NCBI GenBank assembly: GCA_011947345.1
Contig: JAAVTG010000540.1
Location: 62,001 to 126,000, forward strand
DNA from: Phytophthora quininea
Taxonomy: Eukaryota; Oomycota; Peronosporomycetes; Peronosporales; Peronosporaceae
Length of the DNA stretch: 64,000 nucleotides
Direction: 5' to 3'
In this document: piece after piece, positions 1 to 11,518 of the stretch
Position numbering within the stretch: position 1 is the first letter of the stretch
Layout: each line of letters starts with the position of its first letter
Position numbers and translations under genes: made by a program
The notes under the pieces: generated by a model
What the model was told of the DNA's origin: nothing
Seen by the model: the letters and a program-made list of their open reading frames with translations, nothing else
Database searches by the model: none

Positions 1-195
1 AAGGGGAGACACGGGTTGACTGAATTGGAGCCAAACTGGAAACGGAATTGGAGCCCGAGAACGCCAACGTCCTCTCCAGAAGGAGCTCACGCACGTTGCC
101 GTCAACTTCAATCAGGTCCGTTGCCTTTTTGCCGCTTGGAGTCGCCGCCAATTGACCTCTCTTGTCTCTGCCCCCTTGTCGCTCTTATAGAGAGA

Positions 196-1437
196 ATGAG
201 TTTCTCCGGCACCAAGCAGAACCTGCCGCCGGCCATGCCTGTCACGATAAAGAAGGAGAAGGAGGAGCTGTCGTCCTCCCTCTCCGGCTCCATGTCCATC
301 CCCGGCAGCAGCCGCAAGGACAGCATCGGCTGGGGCGCCGACGACTTCCTGGGCATGATCTCCCACACGCCGCCGGCCTTCTCCCCAGGCAGCCTGACCA
401 TGCCCATGACCAAGCGAGGCCGCAGCGGCAGCATCTCCAGTCGACTGCTGAGCGCCTCGGACTTGGAGGAACGTGGCTACATTGACCGATACCAGAAAGG
501 GGTTCTGAAGGTAATGTGTCCTTATTCCTTTTATTTGTCTAATGAGGTTGGAACTTATTGTTATTTGTTTTTTTTAGGACTTAATTATCAGCGGAGACGA
601 AGCCTTGCAGAAGGCGCTAGAGAAGTTTGATGCAGGAGACCCCACCACACTGGAAGCCATGCTGGACAGTGGGGCGCTGAATCGCAAGTCGTCGTCGATT
701 GACTTGCTGGACGACCTGGACCTGGGATTCCTTAATGTTGGATCACTGGGAGACACCCCGAAAGACGAGGTTGGTATTTACATATTTTTTTATTGTCGTT
801 TATTTGATCTAACTTGTCTGTCTGCAGGGTATGGCAGCACGCAACCAGTCGCTGGATGAATGGGACGAGCTGGGCTTCGACTCGTCGTTTGCGGATGTAT
901 CTGCGCGTGACATTTTGGATGGAGAATTCTACAGCTCGTCGCTCGGTGCATCTCTGCCCAACTCGTTGCCGTCGATGGGGTTGGGCATCACGCCCCCGGC
1001 AGGTTTCAGTTTTGCCGAAGACTTTTTGGACAATCAGGTAAAAGCCGAGAAAGCTGAAGGGAAAACCCCTTCGGCAAATGCAACAGGTAGCGGCGCAAAT
1101 TCCGCCAGTGCTAGTAACAATTCTTCGTCCGCGGCAAATTCGAGCTTGTCAACGTCTCGTCCGATTGGAATCCCCGGCGCTGCTGGCTCTGGAGCCACGC
1201 GCACGTTCGACGCGAAAGACAAAACAGGGCAGAAGCAGAACTTTGTGGGCGCCTACTCCCCGACTCTAGACGAAAGCGCATCGAGAAGTTCCTGGACAAG
1301 AGGCAAAAGCGCGTATGGCGGAAGGAGGTCAAGTACGACGTGCGCAAAACTTTGCCGACTCGCGGCTACGAGTGAAGGGACGATTCGTCAAGAAGGAGGA
1401 CGAGCAGCTGCTGCGGGAACTGCTGAGTTTTACTTAA
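196..1437 (+). CDS. CCT-motif nuclear protein, three exons, two apparent frame breaks
   Basis: Exons are 196-510, 578-769 and 828-1437; introns 511-577 and 770-827 have GT..AG ends and keep phase 0. The N-terminus is Ser-rich and acidic, without a recognised domain. The C-terminus (about 1262-1437) encodes a typical CCT motif: a basic block with RKRIEKFLDKR, then KEVKYDVRK, then SRLRVKGRFVKKEDEQ, ending just before TAA at 1435-1437. The CCT motif (CONSTANS, CO-like, TOC1) is known in plants and protists as a nuclear DNA- or partner-binding segment; no specific role is known to me in oomycetes. Reading through the motif requires one extra base in the C run 1258-1261 and one in the A run 1346-1349. 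These are probably sequencing errors, because the motif is preserved across both breaks. The 3' end converges on the next gene with only 57 bp between stop codons. Confidence 0.8.
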
Positions 1438-1494
1438 AAGTTTTTTTTTAAGGAAACTCGACGGTTTGACGCCGTAAAGATTATTTTCACGTTA

Positions 1495-2345
1495 CTACTG
1501 CAGTTTGTTAGCTTTTGCAAGTCTCGCTCCTTTCGGGCCTTTGCGGCGCCTACAACGTCAGCACAATTCCAAGTAAGATTGTTTTGTTCCGACCGAGCCG
1601 GAGCAGTGATGTTACGTACGTTGTTCCTGAAGGCACGTGTCTCCTCTTGAGCGCCATGGGGTTCACTGTTGCTGTCGTATTGGTGTCTGAGCTCTGTGAA
1701 GACGTCGCCGATGCACTTCCGTTCTGACTGCTGGATTTTGCTGCAGTACCGTCTCCATTTTTCACACCAGATAGCGATTTCTTCTCTCGCTGAAGCTTCT
1801 CCTCAGTAGTCAATATTGGCAGTGGAGGCTGCTCGTGGACACTTTTCAGCAGCCTCACGACACTTTCAGGAGCATCTTTGGCCACCACCGGCAGCTGGAA
1901 AACTCCTTTTCTGGATATTGAAGGCCCAAACGTGTACGTCAGCTCCAACAGCACTAGAATCTCACTCTCCTCGCTTTCTAGCTCAACAGCAACACTCTTT
2001 CTCTCTTCAAGTGTTTGCTATGACCACATAGACGTAAATTCTTCGTTATAAGAACAGTTGAGATCACTCGACGTACTACTAGCATCTTCCGGAACGCCTT
2101 CGGCTCCACTTCGATCCCCAATTCTTCAATCTGTAGACGTAATATATAAAAAGGTTACGATATTTACCCAGTAAATGTGTTACTCATTTCCTTACATGCT
2201 CCTCCAGGGACTTGGCGTCTGCCTTCAGCTCCGCCACCACATTCTTCTTATCCTTATCCGTCACCACCGCAGTAAACACAAAGCTGTCTTCGTCCTCCCT
2301 CACAAACAGCAGCCACTGCTCGTCTGCGTACGAGTGCGGGGCCAT
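1495..2345 (-). CDS. Small four-exon protein, candidate XRCC4-superfamily (PAXX-like) factor
   Basis: My model is complement(1495-1549, 1620-2017, 2077-2130, 2196-2345), with introns of 70, 59 and 65 bp, all GT..AG and in frame, giving 218 aa. The N-terminal half alternates predicted strands (WLLFVRED, FVFTAVV, VAVELE, ILVLLELTYTFG). A helix (APESVVRLLKSVHEQ) follows, then a Ser/Asn-rich linker, and a very basic tail containing NPMALKRRHVPSGT and RRKGPKGARLAK. A beta-sandwich head, a single helix and a basic C-terminal tail are the layout of small XRCC4-superfamily non-homologous end-joining proteins such as PAXX, whose tail binds Ku. The resemblance is at layout level only; I see no diagnostic motif. 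It could equally be an unrelated oomycete protein. The start is the first ATG, facing exportin-6 across 76 bp. Confidence 0.55.
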
Positions 2346-2421
2346 TTTCAATGTATCCATCGGCCAAATTAACCAGAACTACTTAAGTTCATCATAAACT
2401 TAAGGCATTTTCAGATCCATC
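2346..2421. promoter_or_regulatory. Very short shared promoter between divergent genes
   Basis: Only 76 bp separate the ATG of the minus-strand gene ending at 2345 from the ATG of exportin-6 at 2422, so both transcripts must start from this stretch or inside each other's 5' ends. I see no clear TATA box. This is inferred from position only. Confidence 0.4.
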
Positions 2422-5400
2422 ATGGCAAGTGCGCAGATCGCGGAGGTGGAGGCGGCTCTCGCTCGCCTTCTGGACCCGTCCACACCGCCCGCAGACAAGC
2501 AGCAGCTCGAGCAACAGCTCACGACCTTCAAGGAAACGCCTGCGGCTTGCCTGCCTGTGCTGTTCCAGCTGCTCAGCACCTCCCGCAACGAGTACGCGCT
2601 CTGGTTCGCCGCCACCACGTTGGAAGAGTACGTCGCCAACAAATGGCTTCATTTTCCAGCATCAGAGCAGATCCAAGTGCGGCAGTTTGTGTGGGACTAC
2701 CTCCTAGCTGCTGCCACAAGCCCAGACGCCACTACTGGGGGCGCACAGATCGCCTTTGTGCGTCGGAAACTCCGCAAGGTGCTGGCAGACGTCGCCAAAC
2801 TTCAATGGAGGAGCGAGGACGTCTCTTCGCCCCGTCCTGGAGCTTTTGGGGCTCGCTGGCCAGAATTTCTGAGCCAAGTGGAGGCTCTAGTGGTGGACGA
2901 ACGTACCAGAGAGAGCGGCCTGGAGCTGCTGTCGGTGGTGGTGGAGGAGTTTGGACGGGAAGACGCTCTAGTGCTGGCTACAATCAAGAGCCAAGCTAAG
3001 ACTCAGTTGATAACTCAATTGTCGAGTCTGTTAGCTCTACTGTCCACTATTTTACAAGGCTGTACGCACCAATTGAGAGCTGCTACGGAGCTGAAGACGG
3101 TGGTGGATCAGGATCGTTGTGCTCATGTTGCACTCACGACGCTGAACAGTTTGATCACGTGGGCCCCAGTTGCCGAGCAAGTGAACGAGCAGTGGATTCC
3201 ACTGCTGTTTGAGCTTGCGAGGAACTGGGAGATTGTGTTTGCCAGGGGTTAACATCACACATGTGTGTGTCCAGTGCTACAGCGCTACAGTGTCTGGCTG
3301 AGTTGATGAGTAAAAGGTTTGAGCCGACAAAGGTTAATGAAGTGGTCGGGCAGGTGCTGTTTGGACTGTGTCCCCTATTACAGAAGACCGTGGAGGACCA
3401 ACTGATTCGACGCGCGACGGAGCAGTATCTGGACAAGCTGAGTGAGTTTGTGGAGATCTTTTTGGCTAACCACTTGAGGCGGCTAGAGAACGCCAAGTAC
3501 GAAAGTATCTTACCGACGTTCTTGCAGTCCGTGCTCGCGTTTACGACCAAGCAGCCCCATGTTGAAGGGTTTTTGAACTGTCTAAGTGTATGGGAAGTGT
3601 TTGTGGGGTACATTGAAGAGATCGAGCAGAACGAAGGAGCAGCGAACGATCGCGTACGAGCTGTACTGACGGCTTATGAAAAGGGTCTTGTTGCTGTGAT
3701 GATGCATCTAGTGGAACGCGTCACGTACGACTCGAATCGGAGTCAGCTGGAGGAATTAGGTGATGATGATGAATCTGGAACTCATGGAGACAACGAAGAT
3801 GATGATAATAGTGGGGCTTTCGATTTAGAAAAGGATACCAGCAGTACGTACGGTGCTGGGTCTCTGCAAGACCTCGCTCAATTGAGTACAAATGCCGCCA
3901 ACGGAAGCGGTTCTATTGGTGGGACTGCAATGGTAGAACTGTCAGATAGAAAACAATTCGTCGTGGATTGTATTGCGTTGATTAGGCGGATTGCTGCGCT
4001 GCCTTCTTGTGCCCCTCCGTTACTAGAGCTCATGCTTCCTCGAGTGCAGGACGTCGTTCAAAAGGTGGTCTTCCACATCCACGAGACGCCAGTGTTTGCA
4101 CAACAGTCGGACCAGTGGGAACAACAGCGATGTCTAATCCGCGATTTAACTGTCAATTGCGCCATCCTCTCCAGTGTCTGTGCAAACTACTACAGCACGA
4201 GCGAAGACATGAACAATCAAATGGCAGGCTGGCAGATTCTGCACATGTTCATCACCCTGTCGGAGTATATGGTGGAGCATCGCCTGCATACACGTGGTGA
4301 TGCCTTTGCTGAGCTGCAATGTGAAGCGCTGACGAGTATCCGCTTCTGTTTGAGCTGTATTCCGTTCGTCATCAAGAGCGGAGCAAGACAAGATGTGCTA
4401 AATGCTTCAGAGAGCATTATTCAGGTTCTTCTTCGCACATTGGACACTTCCATCGTGCCGTCTCCGTTGCCTGTGATGCAAAACTCCATGCAGCTGCTCG
4501 CCAATCTGGGCTTTGTGCTGTCTTACGAAGATATGCTGCAGATTCCGTCCATGACGCAGCTCGAAGCGCACATTCACCAGTTCAGTCTGCACTTGCCTCT
4601 CGCAATTCAAGGGGATCTGTTCACTTCCATGTCCAACTCCATTTTGAACTCGGCCATTTCCCTTCAGGGGAACAATAGTTCAAATGGAGCAGGATCGCAG
4701 CGGTGGGAGAACGCGTACGGGTCCTTGTTGGTCCCCATTCGCGAGTCGATTGATCAGTCGGCGGTAGCACTACACCAAAACGAACACCGTGTGCTTGAGC
4801 ATACTATGGTGGTCCAGCTACGACGGGACTGCTACTTGGTCCGTTGCCTAGCTCGGTCAGTGGAAATCAAGCCAAAAGTGGCTAAGGATGCATTCTTCTC
4901 TGTGTTCCAAGGGTCCTTCCCATCGCTGATGGCGCTGTTGACCACGTACTTCACGACGATCCGCAAGATTTCGGCGTCAAATGGACCTCAAGCAAAGAAC
5001 CAGGTGAAGAGCGCACTCAAAGTGGTCAACGAGATCGTGCGTCTGTACGCGCAACTGCTCAAGTCCATTCGCAAGGAAATGCAGAAGGACACCGTGTCGG
5101 AGGTGATGAGGACGTTTGTGGAGATCTTCAACGACCCGCAACTGTCAGCAGTGTAAGTCTAGCAAACTGTGTGCCTTTATGCCTCTTTACTGACTCTAAA
5201 TGTTTATTTTCAACAGGCTGCACAGCCAAGGGAATGCTGGGCTGATGGTGGTGTGCGGCTTCCTGCAGTTGTTGAAGATTGTCGTGGCGGAACCCACGCC
5301 CGTGTTCTCCTCCTTCTTGCAAACATCTTGGATTTATGCTTCGGTCCGCTGAAAGAGGTGAGTGCTCGGCTTCAATTGCTTTGGCAACCGCTCAATCTAA

Positions 5401-6033
5401 CGTTCCCTTTCGCCTCTCTAGACCATCTTCTCCCACCCGGAGAGTGACTCCGTTCTTCTCGGCTACTTTGTGGCTTTAGTAGAGCAACTGCTAGAGAAGC
5501 ACTACCGTTTCTTTATTGTCTTCACGGGTAGCTTCACTACCGAGGGGCGTGAGCGCACCTACACTTCGGACCAAGCGCACACCTACTTCCTAACGATCTT
5601 CCAGAGTCTAGCGAGTGTGCTGAGTCGCGAAGGGTCCAACCTGGCGCCTCGCATTTGCTCGCAAGTGCTGGGGCTGCTAGACCGTGTCGACCGAGCCCAA
5701 GGCCTCTTTGCGTTCAGCGGCTTCCAGAGCGAGCTGCGGATGGGCTTCCTCTCCACCCTCATGAACATTTTGACTCGTGGGGAGATGAATCTGCTGCAGG
5801 ATGAAGTCATCCAGCTGCTGCACCGAGTGGCGTCGGTGGACTTTGCGTCCTTCTACCAGGTCTTCCTGGAGAGCTACATCAAGGAGATCCTAACGCAGTC
5901 GCAGTTGCAGGCGGCGTCCAAGATGGAGGGCGAGTGCTTGCAGTGGAGCGGCCAAGTGGATCTCCCGACGTTCTCGAGGGAGGTGGTGGCCTTCTTGAAC
6001 GACTTGAAGGTCATCAAGGCGCAGAACCCGTGA
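2422..6033 (+). CDS. XPO6: Exportin-6, nuclear export receptor
   Basis: This is a HEAT-repeat karyopherin-beta family receptor. In animals exportin-6 exports profilin-actin from the nucleus using Ran-GTP. The N-terminus carries the importin-N-like segment with STRNEYALWFAATTLEEYV, matching exportin-6. The middle matches around CLAELMSKRFEP and RRLENAKYES, and the C-terminus around HRVASVDFASFYQVF and FLNDLKVI. An acidic Ser/Asp-rich insert lies at about 3750-3850. Introns are 5153-5216 and 5358-5421 (64 bp each, GT..AG). Two breaks remain: near 3238-3240, where one extra T in a TTT run restores the frame (a 38-bp intron 3237-3274 is the alternative), and near 5321-5323, where one extra A restores it. 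Total length is about 1,160 residues, close to animal XPO6. It is convergent with the RING/CXC gene. Confidence 0.88.
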
Positions 6034-6124
6034 CAGAGGAAAGGAATAGAGATCGGCTTGTTGAACTTTTTGCCATTGAACTTGCCTTGACCTGGTCTTG
6101 TCACATGCTAGCAGAGCTTGCCGG

Positions 6125-6177
6125 CCAAGCAACGCCGCTTGTTGCGCTTTGTCGACCAAGCAACGCCGCTTGTTGCG
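6125..6177. repeat. Two direct copies of a 22-bp palindromic sequence
   Basis: CCAAGCAACGCCGCTTGTTG plus CG occurs at 6125-6146 and exactly again at 6156-6177. Each copy contains GCAAC...GTTGC, so each could fold as a small hairpin. They lie in the 346-bp gap between the convergent ends of exportin-6 and the RING/CXC gene and may act in 3'-end formation or be a trace of slippage; neither is shown. Confidence 0.6.
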
Positions 6178-6379
6178 TGTTCGCTCATCGAGAGACGGTT
6201 GCTGTGCAGCAGTCTTCAACTTGTGCTTGGCAAAAGTGCAAAACGCGACGAGGCAAACGCATCAGCAACTTGTTTTACAGCACAGATAACGACACTCGAT
6301 TGATGTTTCATGCTTTGCTAAAAAGAATTTTGAATCACACGGGTGGGTGGCGGTGTGGACGTAGAGATAATGAGGTGGT

Positions 6380-8106
6380 TTACATGATACAGCATTCGCC
6401 TTCAGCCTCTTCCTCAGCTTCCTCGGTCTTGCTCTTTGCCGCGGCTTCGCGGCGTTTCTTGTGGTTGGAGGCTTCCTTGCACGGGCACGGGAGACTCGCA
6501 GTCACGCCGGCGAAGTAGCACCGGCCGCAGTCGTTGCAGTGCACGTCGCGGTGGTCGCAGCACCGCTTGCAGATGGCGCAGTGGTTGCGCGGGGTGCGCT
6601 CACTGTCCAGCAGCTTGTTCATGCACCAAGAGAAATCGTACTGACGCTTGCATGGGACACATTTGTATCCCTGCACGCAGTCGATCACTTTGATGGTCGA
6701 GTCACAGCACGGCACAGCCACAGGTTCCTTTAGCCGCTGCACCATGTCTCGAGTCTTGGACACGTTGTGCATGAAGCAGTCGTCCTTCAGCAAGGCGTCG
6801 ATGTCCGCACCGGCCGCCTTGACCATCAAGAACGGGTTCTTGCAGGACGTGCAGCGACAAGAGGCGCCACACATGCCGCCTTCCTTGACACAGGCGCAGC
6901 GGCCATTGCGGCAACCGCCAGTGCAACGGCAGGAGACCACACGAGGTGGTGCTGAAGTTGAAGCACGCGCTGGCTGGTGCGCATGGCTGTGATTGTGCTG
7001 CGGCTGGTGCACTGGATAGACCGGCGCCTTCAACGTCGGCTCAGTCGCCCGCACAGCCGAAGCTGCAGGTGAGCGATCGTTCTGCATCGACCGATCTGGC
7101 TTGGGAGCGATGTGCACCATCCGCTGATGTGCTGCAACTACGGGAGGCACAGCCGGAGCCGGCGGCATGATCGGCGGTGCAATGCCCTGGTTCAACACGT
7201 TCCAGTAGTTGGGCATGGTGGACGCCGGTTGGAACTGCGGCGGGGTTGGCACCGGCGCAAAGTTCGTCGACGCAAAGGTCGTCGGCACTTCGTTCTTGAC
7301 GTGGTCCAACTCCATGTCCATCGTCACATCGCCGTCAGCTTCCCTCATCGCCGTCGGATTCATCAAGTCGAAGGCTCCTGAGGCGTTCACGTCGCTGCTC
7401 AAGTCTTCCAACGCAGCGAGTTCCATGTCCGTGTCAAAGTCCGAGTCTAAGAACGACAAATTGGCCAAAAGCGGGTCGTCCAGCGCTGCAACGTCCGCTT
7501 CTGGGCGTTGCATCGGCAGGTTCTGCGGCTGCATCAGCAGCGGGTCCTCGTCGATCTCGGCCATGATGGCCTCCAGCTCGTCCTGCACCACGACGCTCTG
7601 CGCCAGCTGCACCTTGTCCACGACGCCTCGACAGAGCGGACACGACCGGTTGAGCCGGAACCAGCGCAAGAAGCAGGCCGGGTGGAACGTGTGGCCGCAC
7701 AGCGAGATCTGCGCGTACGCGTTGGCCGTCAGACACACCGAGCACTCCCGAACGAGGGCGGCAGCTCGGCCGACTGCTTGCGGATGGCCGTGCAGGCGCG
7801 CGCGATCTCGGCCTCGAACAGGTCCACGCCGCTGTCCTTGATGCCGTCAACAGAGTAGTCGCGCGGCCGCTTGCCGGCGAACGTCATGTTTGTCTTGATG
7901 GGAGGCTGCATCTGAGTCTGAGTCTGGTAGTTCTTCTGGTACATGGCTTGTGGATTGGGGGCGAGCCCCATTTGGGCGTTGCTGGCGCTGGGGCTGCCGT
8001 TGCTCTCGTAGATGTAGCGCAGACTCGAGTCGGCGCAGAAGACGCTGCCCGAGCGCTGTTGGCCCCAGCCGTCCGCCAACACGCGCTGCTGCTGCATGCC
8101 GTCCAT
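6380..8106 (-). CDS. RING-H2 plus CXC (tesmin/TSO1-like) cysteine-rich protein
   Basis: About 575 residues. After a 120-residue N-terminus comes a RING-H2 finger: ECSVC, then LCGHTFHPACFLRWF and CPLC (C3H2C3 spacing), which in known proteins recruits E2 enzymes for ubiquitin transfer. A long acidic, Pro/Met-rich linker follows. Next is a CXC/CRC-type block (SCRCTGGCRNGRCACVKEGG, then CGASCRCTSCKNP), the Zn-binding DNA-contact motif of tesmin/TSO1/LIN54 proteins. A further Cys/His-rich region (CCDSTIKVIDC, CAICKRCCDHRDVHCNDCGRC) precedes a Lys/Glu-rich tail. RING and CXC in one chain is unusual and suggests a chromatin-associated E3 ligase (inference). The reading frame breaks inside the RING at the C run 7747-7749; one additional base restores ECSVC. 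I therefore treat it as one gene, not two. Start is ATG at 8106. Confidence 0.82.
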
Positions 8107-9000
8107 GGTGTGCTTGCCTTGCTGCGTTAGCCACAGTATGGTGGTGTCTGCACCACGTTTCTCTGCTGTCTACGCCCTTCACGCCACCGACCGCGAAGAT
8201 TCTAAAGTGACTGCATTTTGTATAGCCCCAAGCTCAAGGCCCGACTGCCTCGCGCGCCCGTCCAGATCAAAGATACAGTTCGCATACAAAAGCAAGTCAT
8301 TTGGTTTGACTGGCACTTGTATACCTGGAAGTTGGGTCGAGTTTCAGAAAGTGACGCGGCAAACGCGGAAAATCCATCCATGCGACAAATCCCATACTGA
8401 AACCAAGCTTAAAATGAAACCCTAGCCCTCGGTTCCAGACGCTGACGTTTTCTCCAGTCAGCAGCTGAGCGGAGCCCCTGGAGCACCCAAGCAGCAGCAG
8501 GAAGCGCAAGATGACCGGCGGATGCGAGCCGCTGAAGCACGCCGACTTGCGCAGCGGACGAAACAGCATTGATTGTCCGTTGCGTGGGCGGGGAAAATTC
8601 GCTGCTGGCCATGTTTTGAGCCGGCGACTTCAAGTGCGTGATCGATCAGGGCCTGGCCTTCCTGAAGTTGATTAGACGGTCTTGCGGCCGCACGTGCGAG
8701 GGCAGTTTGATTAGCGAGCACACTGCTTCGCGGTAAATAATCTGTCAAGTTTTCTGTTGTTTTCCCTTCCTATCCAAAGGTTTTGTAGTCATCTTCCTTC
8801 TCAAGATGCTCATTTCATATTTCACTATCTATTCATTCTTTTTAATGTAAATATCTAACGCGGCTCAATAGCCATTTACTTGGTTGTAGAGCGTCTCGAC
8901 TCGATGGGCCATCAAGTCAATGTTGGCCCTAGTCCAAATATTTCCATCTTGATGGCCAAGTTTTTTTGTTAATATTTTTTTATAAGTGAATTTGCTGCGG
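8107..9000. other. Intergenic region, 894 bp, no supported gene
   Basis: Only short ORFs without recognisable domains are present. Around 8845-8880 is a short stretch (ATATCTAACGCGGCTCAATA) that recurs, with a small insertion, near 14886-14911, suggesting a dispersed repeat. A motif TACAAAAGCAAGTCAT at about 8285 resembles the terminal repeat of the MITE-like element at 37682. The region from about 8880 is the 5' flank of the CRN-like locus. Confidence 0.5.
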
Positions 9001-10705
9001 ATGATGAAGATCGAGCTGCTTTGCGCGGTCGTCCACCACCGAGGAGGACCGCTTTCTGTTGTCATGGACCCAGCGTTCACGGTGGCGCACCTGAAGGCAA
9101 CGATCAAAAAGACGGGGAGCTCAAATGTCACCTTGACGACATTCGACTGTGGTTCGCCACGGAAGGCGGCGAGTGGCTTTCCTCAAGAGACGAGAGCGTA
9201 GCGCAGTTAACAAAAGGGTTACGACATCTACCGTTGAGAAAAGCATCAGCCGAGAGCCTTTGCCGTCAAAGTTAACAGTGAAAGATGCGATGGCACAGAG
9301 ACAACTGAAGTGTCCAAAGTCGCTTCAGCTCCATGTGTTGGTGGACGTTCCGAGACCAAACCTCACAACGGAAGGCCCCCAAAGAAGAAAAAGAAGACGC
9401 TGTCGGAAAAGGGGCGTAATATTTCGCCGTCCGGGTTTGCCGAGTGCAAAGGCTCTCTCACTTGGGTGCGCTGGCTCACGAAGTGGGATGGAGACGTCCA
9501 TTGCTATCGGTTGGAATCTCCCATCGGGAAAACACTTCTACCTCTGACGCTCCTGAACGAGACGTTCATGGAATTCCAAAGAGACTGCGAATAAATCGAG
9601 ATTGACGAGACTGATTGCAGCTTCGTGTGGGACTTTATTCGACCATGTCAGCCGTCTTCAAGCGTGAATATAAATTCGCGGAGAAGGCGCAGCTACTACT
9701 AGAGCAGTATTTACTCGGTGGTCGTAGTGGGGGATATATTGCACCTGCTGCAAAGGTCGGCTCCACTTCCGACGGCTCGTACTTGTTTGGAAAAACGATG
9801 CTCTTTAATTTGGCGTGTAGACTGCAGAAAGGAAATGGAGGTGGCGACCCGATGATGCAGAATATTGGCCACGACTTGAAGCACTTGCCCAACCAGATCC
9901 ATCGTCAATTCCAATGCTTCTTGATGGATATCTGTGGGCCCAACATGAGTTTGTACGGCATTGTCAACACTAGCGATTCGGAGGCCATTTGCGAACCGCT
10001 GGCAGCGTTCTCCTTCTTTTCGTCGATAACCCCAAGAACGTCCGTTCGGTGGCTCGCGTCTGCGCTTCGTTGAAGACAGCACTTGAAAAATGGCTAGTCA
10101 GTGCAAACATGCCCTCAAGAGTTGGGAAACCCCAAAACAGATTGGGTTTCCGTACAAGAATTCCTCCGCTTCTGGAGATTTTTCATTCCAGTTTGTGAAA
10201 CATATCCAGCGATACGTCTATTTAGCGGAAGATTCGCATGGAGTACAGTACATTGTCAAATTTGCCGATGCGTACGGGAAGGAGATGCACAGATATTGTG
10301 CAGATCGAGGGTACGCGCCGAAATTACATCTCTATGAAAGCTTGCCGAATGGATGGACGTTTATCGTCATGGAGCACTTGACATTGACAAGGCTACCTTA
10401 CGTGGGAATTAGTGATCTTGATGCCGTTTATAATGGACTCTGCGAGATCAATAACGATGTTGGAAACTTCGCCATTTGCCCACGGCGGCCTTCGTAAAGA
10501 CAATGTGATGTGGGACAGTTTAAACAAGGGCGTCGTGGTGATTGATTTCGATTGGGCTGGAAGGAAAGACGTCCACAGATATCCGCTATTCATGAACAAG
10601 CAGATCAAGTGGCCGGACGGAGCGATGCCTTGCCGGCCGCTTCGTGCTGCCCATGATGCTTACTGGCTCGATATGATGATTTCCGAGTTTGAGACTGATA
10701 ACTAG
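9001..10705 (+). pseudogene. Broken Crinkler (CRN)-type effector with kinase-like C-terminal domain
   Basis: The N-terminus starts at ATG 9001 and has the CRN header: a ubiquitin-like LFLAK-type segment beginning MMKIELLCAVV, a WFAT variant of the LFLAK core near 9150, then a segment containing LHVLVDVP, typical of the CRN DWL-linker region. The C-terminal part (about 9615-10705) resembles the CRN kinase-like domain: HxxLxxxN-type loop at 10481, VVVIDFDWAG at about 10535, and a conserved AHDAYWLDMM end. CRNs are secreted oomycete proteins that act in host cell nuclei. The coding sequence is split at about 9106-9110, 9212-9217, 9376-9380, at an in-frame stop near 9592, and again near 10000-10090 and 10480. 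Some breaks sit in homopolymers and may be sequencing errors, but the stop codons and a Gly at the catalytic Asp position (codon 10487-10489) suggest decay. Confidence 0.75.
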
Positions 10706-10849
10706 CAATAGGGCCGCCCTGGTGATTATGACAGGCTACTTATGCTCGAGCTTTTTTCAGCGTGAGTTTAATGTAGCACTCCATTGATCTGATGTTCTAA
10801 GTGACTCCGGTCGACCATTCAAGGCAAGAAACACACTAGTAGTATTCGG

Positions 10850-11518
10850 GCATGGCGATCCTGCAGTCTGCTGTTCAACGAGCTGACGTACGATACGATC
10901 ATCCACGAACTCGACGGCGTGTACAAGCAGACGGACAAAGCTCTCAACGACAGTCGAATCGGCTCAACGGAAGACCTGGCCGTGTTCGATCGAGCCACGC
11001 CAACGATTCAGATCGGATGGCAGAAGTTCTTTCCCTTCGGCTTTAGGAAAACCAGCAGCTCCATGTGGATGCTGTCGAGTTTGGTTCATCGGCAAGAGGC
11101 ACGAGAGGAATTCGAGGACGTGGAAGACCCCGAAAACACCGTCGCCCTCAAGTTCCGCTTCACCAAGAGAATGGAAGACGGTGAGCGTGGCTCTCTCGTG
11201 CATCGCTTCGTCAAGCGGAGATTCAGCGAGAAAACGCGAGAGGTCTGCGTGTGGAAGTCTTCGCTTCACGGCGATGGGGTTTTCAGAGGAATGCAGCTTG
11301 ACGGCACTGGATGGGGAGTTTTCCATCGGGCAGGAAGCGGATCTGGCACCTTCGGACAGACGTGTGTTCGCCAAACTCGACTGCATCAGTGCTGCGCCAA
11401 CAAAACTTCGGAACGCTTGGCCAGGATGTTCGACGAGTTTGTCCATGACATGGTTCGCGAGAACTACCGAGAGATCACGAGAATGGTTGAGGAGTTGCTC
11501 GCCAGCGACGAAAGTTAA
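10850..11518 (+). pseudogene. Family locus 1: 5'-truncated bZIP/START-like copy
   Basis: It is nearly identical to the second half of locus 8 (27451-28524, opposite strand) but lacks the basic/zipper segment. Similarity fades out at about 10840-10850, inside the helical middle region. What remains begins at HELDGVYKQTDKALN and runs through the START-like domain (ENTVALKFRFTKRM, VCVWKSSLHGDGVFRGMQ) to a TAA at 11516-11518. No upstream in-frame ATG gives a normal N-terminus. Together with locus 2 it forms the left arm of a 2-kb inverted duplication. Confidence 0.75.

Noticed and set aside
3237..3274. A 38-bp intron in exportin-6
   Set aside because: GT..AG ends exist and keep the frame, but 38 bp is shorter than the other introns here and one extra T in the adjacent TTT run also restores the frame. 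I treat it as a base-calling error, keeping the intron as an alternative.
8297..8748. Minus-strand ORFs upstream of the CRN locus
   Set aside because: Short, overlapping in several frames and without any recognisable domain or intron structure.
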